DNA of 64,000 nucleotides from Pseudomonas abietaniphila (GTDB lineage Bacteria; Pseudomonadota; Gammaproteobacteria; Pseudomonadales; Pseudomonadaceae). Shown here one piece after another: positions 59,668 to 64,000 of the stretch. How positions within the stretch are numbered: position 1 is the stretch's first letter; each line of letters begins with the position of its first letter. Under the pieces are notes generated by a model that worked only from the letters and a program-made list of their open reading frames with translations, was not told the DNA's origin and searched no databases. Location of the stretch: NCBI RefSeq assembly GCF_039697315.1, contig NZ_CP155619.1:5146001-5210000 (forward strand), written 5' to 3'. The position numbers and the translations under genes are program-made.

Positions 59668-62076
59668 TCAAACCGGTGAAACCGTTAGCTCATGGGCCAC
59701 GCCTTCCGCTTCCGGCGCTGCGGCCTTCAACTTTCGCATCTGCTCACACCCCCACAACACCCGCTCTGGCGTCGCCGGGGCGTCGATCTTCGGCTGATGC
59801 CTGTAATCGCCCAGGCTTGCCACCGCATCCTTGATCGCACACCACGCCGCGATCCCCAGCATGAACGGCGGTTCGCCCACGGCCTTGGAGTGGAACACCG
59901 TGTCTTCGGGGTTCTTGCGGTTTTCCACCAGTTTCACGCGCAAGTCTGCCGGCATGTCGGCCACCGCCGGGATCTTGTAGCCGGCCGGGCCGTTGGTCAT
60001 CAGCTTGCCTTTGGCGTTCCACACCAGTTCTTCGGTGGTCAGCCAGCCCATGCCTTGAATGTAGCCGCCTTCGACCTGACCGATGTCGATCGCGGGGTTC
60101 AGCGAGGCGCCAACGTCGTGCAGGATGTCGGTGCGCAACATTTTGTATTCGCCGGTCAGCGTGTCGACGATCACCTCGGTGCACGCCGCACCAAAGGCGA
60201 AGTAGTAGAAGGGCCGGCCGCGTGCCTGGCTGCGGTCGTAGTAGATCTTCGGCGTTTTGTAATAGCCGGTGCTCGACAGCGACACCTGACCCATCCATGC
60301 CTGCTGCGCCAGGGTGTCGAAGCTGATCACCTGCTCGCCGACGCGCACGTGGCCGTTGCGGAACTCAACCTGCGACGTTTCGCACTGATAGTGCTTTGCC
60401 GCGAACTCGATCAGCCGTTGTTTGATGGTTTCAGCCGCATTCTGTGCTGCCTTGCCGTTCAGGTCCGCGCCGCTGGACGCTGCGGTGGGCGAGGTGTTCG
60501 GCACCTTGTCGGTGTTGGTCGCGGTGATCTGCACGCGGTCGATGCTGACCTGAAACACCTCTGCCACGACTTGCGCGACCTTGGTGTTCAGGCCCTGGCC
60601 CATCTCGGTGCCGCCATGGTTCAGATGGATGCTGCCGTCGGTGTAGATGTGGATCAGCGCACCCGCCTGATTGAGGAAGCTGGCGGTAAATGAAATGCCG
60701 AATTTCACCGGGGTCAGCGCCAGGCCTTTCTTCAGGATCGGGCTGTTGGCGTTGTAGGCCGTGATCGCCTTGCGACGCTCGGCGTACTGACTGCTTTCTT
60801 CCAGTTCGGCGGTCATCTCTTCGAGCATGTTGTGCTCGACGGTCTGATAGTAGTGCGTGACGTTGCGCTCGGTCTTGCCGTAGTAGTTGGCCTTGCGCAC
60901 GGCCAGCGGATCCTTGCCCAGATGCCGCGCAATCGCGTCCATCACTTCTTCGATGGCGACCATGCCCTGCGGGCCGCCGAAGCCGCGGTAAGCCGTGTTG
61001 GACGCGGTATTGGTCTTGCAGCGATGACCATTGATGGTGGCGTCGCCCAGGTAGTACGAGTTGTCGGCGTGGAACATCGCCCGGTCGACAATCGAGGCCG
61101 AGAGGTCAGGGGAGCAGCCACAGTTGCCCGCCAGTTCCAGCTGAATGCCGTGCAGACGGCCGTCGTTGTCGAAGCCCACGTCGTATTCGACGTAGAAGGG
61201 GTGGCGCTTGCCGGTCATCATCATGTCTTCGACGCGCGGCAGACGCATCTTGGTGGGCTGACCGGTGAGGCGTGCCACCACGGCGCACAGGCACGCAGGG
61301 CTCGCCGCTTGGGTCTCTTTGCCACCGAAACCGCCGCCCATGCGACGCATGTCCACCACCACCTTGTTCATCGACACGTCGAGCACTTCGGCGACGAGCT
61401 TCTGCACTTCGGTCGGGTTTTGCGTGGAGCAGTAAACGATCATGCCGCCGTCCTCGGTCGGCATCACCGAGGAGATTTGCGTCTCCAGATAGAAGTGTTC
61501 CTGACCGCCAATGTGCAGCGTGCCTTGAATGCGGTTCGGCGCAGTGTCCAGCGCCACGGCCGAATCGCCGCGCTGATGGGTGTGGCTGTCGAGCACAAAA
61601 TGCTTCTTGCGGTAGGCCTCGACCACGTCAAGCACCGGCTCCAGATCCTCGTATTCGATGATCGCGGCCATCGCCGCTTTGCGCGCGGTTTCGTGGTCGC
61701 GAGCCGCCACGGCAATCACCGGTTGCCCGACGAACTCGACGGTGTCGATGGCCAGCAGCGGGTCACCTGGCAGCAACGGGCCGATGTCTTTCAGGCCGGG
61801 AATGTCTTCGTGCGTAATCGCAATGCGCACGCCGTCAAAGTCGTAGCACGGCGAGACGTCGACGCTGACGATTCGCGCGTGCGCCCGGTCGGACATTCGT
61901 GCATAGACGTGCAGCTGATTGGGAAACTCCAGCCGGTCATCGATGTAGATCGCTTCGCCCGACACGTGCTTGTCGGCGCTGTCGTGCTTGACGCTGCGGC
62001 CAACGCCGGTGGTGAGGTCCTGCTGGAACAGGGCGACCAGTTCTTCCTGGATTTTAGCGGGATGATGATTAGACAT
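59668..62076 (-). CDS. xdhB: Xanthine dehydrogenase molybdopterin subunit XdhB
   Basis: 802 residues of the xanthine oxidase large-subunit family. Visible: the N-terminal hammerhead (GVGRSVKHDSADKHVSGEAIYIDD), QEHFYLETQ, GGGFGGKETQ, YRGFGGPQG, the cofactor region and the catalytic Glu in KAVGEPPFMLG near the C-terminus. It hydroxylates hypoxanthine/xanthine to urate. Its ATG overlaps the 3' end of xdhA by 8 bp. Length is typical for split bacterial Xdh. Confidence 0.96.
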   Translation of the reverse strand: MSNHHPAKIQEELVALFQQDLTTGVGRSVKHDSADKHVSGEAIYIDDRLEFPNQLHVYARMSDRAHARIVSVDVSPCYDFDGVRIAITHEDIPGLKDIGPLLPGDPLLAIDTVEFVGQPVIAVAARDHETARKAAMAAIIEYEDLEPVLDVVEAYRKKHFVLDSHTHQRGDSAVALDTAPNRIQGTLHIGGQEHFYLETQISSVMPTEDGGMIVYCSTQNPTEVQKLVAEVLDVSMNKVVVDMRRMGGGFGGKETQAASPACLCAVVARLTGQPTKMRLPRVEDMMMTGKRHPFYVEYDVGFDNDGRLHGIQLELAGNCGCSPDLSASIVDRAMFHADNSYYLGDATINGHRCKTNTASNTAYRGFGGPQGMVAIEEVMDAIARHLGKDPLAVRKANYYGKTERNVTHYYQTVEHNMLEEMTAELEESSQYAERRKAITAYNANSPILKKGLALTPVKFGISFTASFLNQAGALIHIYTDGSIHLNHGGTEMGQGLNTKVAQVVAEVFQVSIDRVQITATNTDKVPNTSPTAASSGADLNGKAAQNAAETIKQRLIEFAAKHYQCETSQVEFRNGHVRVGEQVISFDTLAQQAWMGQVSLSSTGYYKTPKIYYDRSQARGRPFYYFAFGAACTEVIVDTLTGEYKMLRTDILHDVGASLNPAIDIGQVEGGYIQGMGWLTTEELVWNAKGKLMTNGPAGYKIPAVADMPADLRVKLVENRKNPEDTVFHSKAVGEPPFMLGIAAWCAIKDAVASLGDYRHQPKIDAPATPERVLWGCEQMRKLKAAAPEAEGVAHELTVSPV

Positions 62077-63538
62077 AAGCGGTCACCCGAGTCTCGATGT
62101 GTGGCGTTTGCAGCTCGATGAAGTATTTGCGCAGCAGGTTCTGCGCGCTCAGCAGGCGGTATTCCTTGGTGGCGCGGAAATCCGACAGTGGCGTGAAGTC
62201 CTTTTCCAGTGCAGCACAGGCGCGCTCGACGGTGGCCGACGTCCAGGGTTGACCGATCAACGCCTGTTCGCAGTGTGCGGCGCGTTTGGGAATCGCCGCC
62301 ATCCCGCCAAATGCCGCGCGGGCGTCGACGATGGCGCCGTTCTCGACCTGCAAGCGGAACGCTGCGCACACCGCAGAAATATCATCGTCCAGTCGCTTGG
62401 ATACCTTATAGGCGCGGAACGCCTGCTTGGCATTGGCTTTGGGCACGATGATCTTCTCGATGAACTCGCTTTCCTGGCGTGCGGTCACGCGGTAATCAAT
62501 GAAATAATCTTCCAGCGCCAGGGTGCGCGACTTGTCGCCTTTGCGCAGGACGATCTTCGCGCCGAGTGCGATCAGCAGGGGAGGCGAGTCACCAATCGGC
62601 GAGGCGTTGCCGATATTGCCGCCCAACGTGCCCTGATTGCGGATCTGCAGCGATGCAAAACGGTGCAGCAGTTCGCCGAAATCCGGGTATTGGCTGCTCA
62701 GCGCCTCGTAGCAGTCGGTCAGCGCGGTGGCGGCGCCGATCTCGATAAGGTCGTCGAAGTGCTCGATCTTCTTCATGTCGGCGACGTTGCCGACGTAGAT
62801 CATCACGGGCAATGGACGGTGGAACTGCGTGACTTCCAGCGCCAGGTCGGTGCCGCCGGCCAGCAAGCGTGCCTGAGGATACGAATCGTAGAGGTCGGCC
62901 AGGTCGGCGACGGTCAACGGCACCAGGCAGCGTTTGTCGCCGCTGTTCAGCTCGGCGGTTTCCTTCGGTTTGATGGCTTTCAGGCGGGCGATGGTCTGTG
63001 CCTGGCGACTGTCGAACTGGTCGGGCTGACGCTGGCTGCAGCTCTGTTCGGCGGCGGCCAGAATTGGGCGATAGCCGGTGCAGCGACAGAGGTTGCCGGC
63101 CAGGGCTTCATGGGCCTGAGCGTGCTTTACCTGAGCCGAGTCCGCCTCGTTGCTGTTCTTCTGCAAGGCAAACAGCGACATCACGAAGCCCGGCGTACAG
63201 AAACCGCATTGCGAACCGTGGCACTCGACCATGGCCTTTTGCACGCTGTGCAGTTCGCCCTGGTGCTTGAGGTCTTCGACGCTGATCAGCTGCTTGCCGT
63301 GCAGCGATGCCACGAAGGTCAGGCAGGAATTGAGGCTGCGGTAGCTCAGGTGATCCTGACCGTCGTTATCGGTGGTCAGCTCGCCCACCACCACGGTGCA
63401 GGCCCCGCAGTCGCCGCTTGCGCAGCCTTCCTTGGTGCCGGATTTGTGCAAATGCTCACGCAGATAGTTGAGCACCGTCATGTTGGGGTCCAGAGCATGC
63501 TCGGTTTTCAGCTCTTGGTTCAGCAAAAACTGGATCAC
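62069..63538 (-). CDS. xdhA: Xanthine dehydrogenase FAD/2Fe-2S subunit XdhA
   Basis: 489 residues. The plant-type 2Fe-2S motif (CASGDCGACTVVVGE) and a second cluster (CGFCTPGFVMS, CRCTGYRPI) occupy the first 150 residues, followed by an FAD domain (LLAGGTDLALEVT, TLGGNIGNASPIGDSPP) and a CO-dehydrogenase flavoprotein C-domain. It transfers electrons from XdhB to NAD+. GTG start with GAGG upstream. First gene of the xdhA-xdhB-xdhC-guaD run. Confidence 0.96.
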   Translation of the reverse strand: MIQFLLNQELKTEHALDPNMTVLNYLREHLHKSGTKEGCASGDCGACTVVVGELTTDNDGQDHLSYRSLNSCLTFVASLHGKQLISVEDLKHQGELHSVQKAMVECHGSQCGFCTPGFVMSLFALQKNSNEADSAQVKHAQAHEALAGNLCRCTGYRPILAAAEQSCSQRQPDQFDSRQAQTIARLKAIKPKETAELNSGDKRCLVPLTVADLADLYDSYPQARLLAGGTDLALEVTQFHRPLPVMIYVGNVADMKKIEHFDDLIEIGAATALTDCYEALSSQYPDFGELLHRFASLQIRNQGTLGGNIGNASPIGDSPPLLIALGAKIVLRKGDKSRTLALEDYFIDYRVTARQESEFIEKIIVPKANAKQAFRAYKVSKRLDDDISAVCAAFRLQVENGAIVDARAAFGGMAAIPKRAAHCEQALIGQPWTSATVERACAALEKDFTPLSDFRATKEYRLLSAQNLLRKYFIELQTPHIETRVTAYV

Positions 63539-63848
63539 GGGTCGCGCCTCGTCTTCTTGTAATGGATAGCGATCTTGTAAAGGTGTAACGGAATCTGTGA
63601 TTGAACCTGTCGATGAATCTATCAGTTCTGACTATTGGGTCAATTAAATTCTGACCTTTAAGTCAAGAAAACGGCTTTTCCGGCGACTGGCCGATTAACG
63701 GCAACATGACCTTGCAATAAAACGGTGTGGCGACGCTCAAAGTTTTGCTTATTTCGTGCCAGTTTCCGTGCATATGGCCCTGCGCCACAGGTATCCAGTG
63801 CGATACACTGCGCCGCTTGTGTGCAGCTATTGGATTTAAAGGAAAGAC
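63539..63848. promoter_or_regulatory. Divergent region between xdhA and a second GntR gene
   Basis: 310 bp without a credible gene. It contains CTGACTATTGGGTCAA near 63,628 and CTGACCTTTAAGTCAA near 63,651, imperfect inverted repeats with CTGAC/GTCAA arms. No TGTATACA-type site is present here, unlike the other purine promoters. Confidence 0.5.
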
Positions 63849-64000
63849 ATGACGTTCAAGGCACCGGACAGCCTCGCTGAGCAGATCGCTCATCACCTCG
63901 CCGAGCGGATCATTCGCGGCGAGCTCAAGCCAGGGGAGCGGATTCAGGAGCAGAAGGTCACTGCTGCACTCAACGTCAGCCGCGGCTCGGTGCGTGAAGC
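63849..64000 (+). CDS. GntR-family regulator, N-terminal part (runs off the window)
   Basis: The first 50 residues (MTFKAPDSLAEQIAHHLAERIIRGELKPGERIQEQKVTAALNVSRGSVREA) form the beginning of a GntR winged helix; the recognition segment VTAALNVSRGSVREA is typical. AAAGGAAAG lies just before the ATG. It is divergent from xdhA, so it is a candidate regulator of xdh. The C-terminal ligand domain is outside the window, so the subfamily cannot be told. Confidence 0.85.
   Translation, partial: MTFKAPDSLAEQIAHHLAERIIRGELKPGERIQEQKVTAALNVSRGSVRE

Noticed and set aside
57835..63562. Three long + strand frames opposite guaD, xdhC, xdhB and xdhA
   Set aside because: They oppose well-conserved enzymes with visible cofactor motifs and have no features of their own.

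Overview
The window is chromosomal DNA of a fluorescent-group Pseudomonas. The gene order fliK-fliLMNOPQR-flhB-flhA-flhF-fleN-fliA-cheYZAB-motCD-(ParA)-(CheW-like)-cheW followed by ccmABCDEFGHI is the Pseudomonas polar-flagellum/chemotaxis arrangement. The high G+C content, frequent GTG starts and many REP-type palindromes between genes agree. No tRNA, rRNA, insertion sequence, prophage or CRISPR array was found.

Layout. (1) 1-22,561: flagellar and chemotaxis genes, all on the + strand. It opens inside fliK, then fliL-flhB (preceded by a perfect sigma-54 site), a 1-kb repeat-filled gap with a 148-bp-arm inverted repeat, then flhA-flhF-fleN-fliA, cheY-cheZ-cheA-cheB-motC-motD, a ParA ATPase, a CheW-domain scaffold, cheW and a DUF2802 gene. 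(2) 22,814-24,759 (-): a second FliK-like gene coupled to a short FlhB C-domain paralogue. (3) 24,967-32,555 (+): cytochrome c maturation genes ccmA-I and a lipoprotein gene. (4) 32,556-33,466: three 276-bp tandem repeats. (5) 33,467-45,460: mixed accessory genes: sulfate-binding protein, voltage-sensor-type ion channel, urea transporter, Cache chemoreceptor, a candidate GGA-rich small RNA, orphan receiver, RutR-like repressor, DUF808, DUF347 and small membrane proteins, and an orphan TccC/RHS toxin with a distinct C-terminal tip. (6) 45,506-64,000: purine catabolism: Tsx-like channel, urate/xanthine permease, PuuD, AllA, allantoicase, UraD, PuuE, UraH, LysE exporter, AzgA-type permease, GntR regulator, GuaD, XdhC, XdhB, XdhA and the start of a second GntR regulator.

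How the parts work together. Region 1 encodes the flagellar export gate, the C-ring switch, polar placement and number control (FlhF/FleN), the late sigma factor, the CheA-CheY relay and one stator pair. The CheA linker carries four repeats resembling the CheY-docking peptides of FliM, FliN and CheZ, which is the most interesting protein-level signal here. Region 6 is an almost complete route guanine -> xanthine -> urate -> 5-hydroxyisourate -> OHCU -> allantoin -> allantoate -> ureidoglycolate -> glyoxylate + urea. PuuD carries a c-type heme motif, so it should depend on the Ccm system of region 3. Matching TTGTATACAA-type palindromes lie upstream of the urea transporter, puuE, uraH and the permease/GntR intergenic region, suggesting one GntR-controlled regulon that also reaches the urea transporter at 36 kb.
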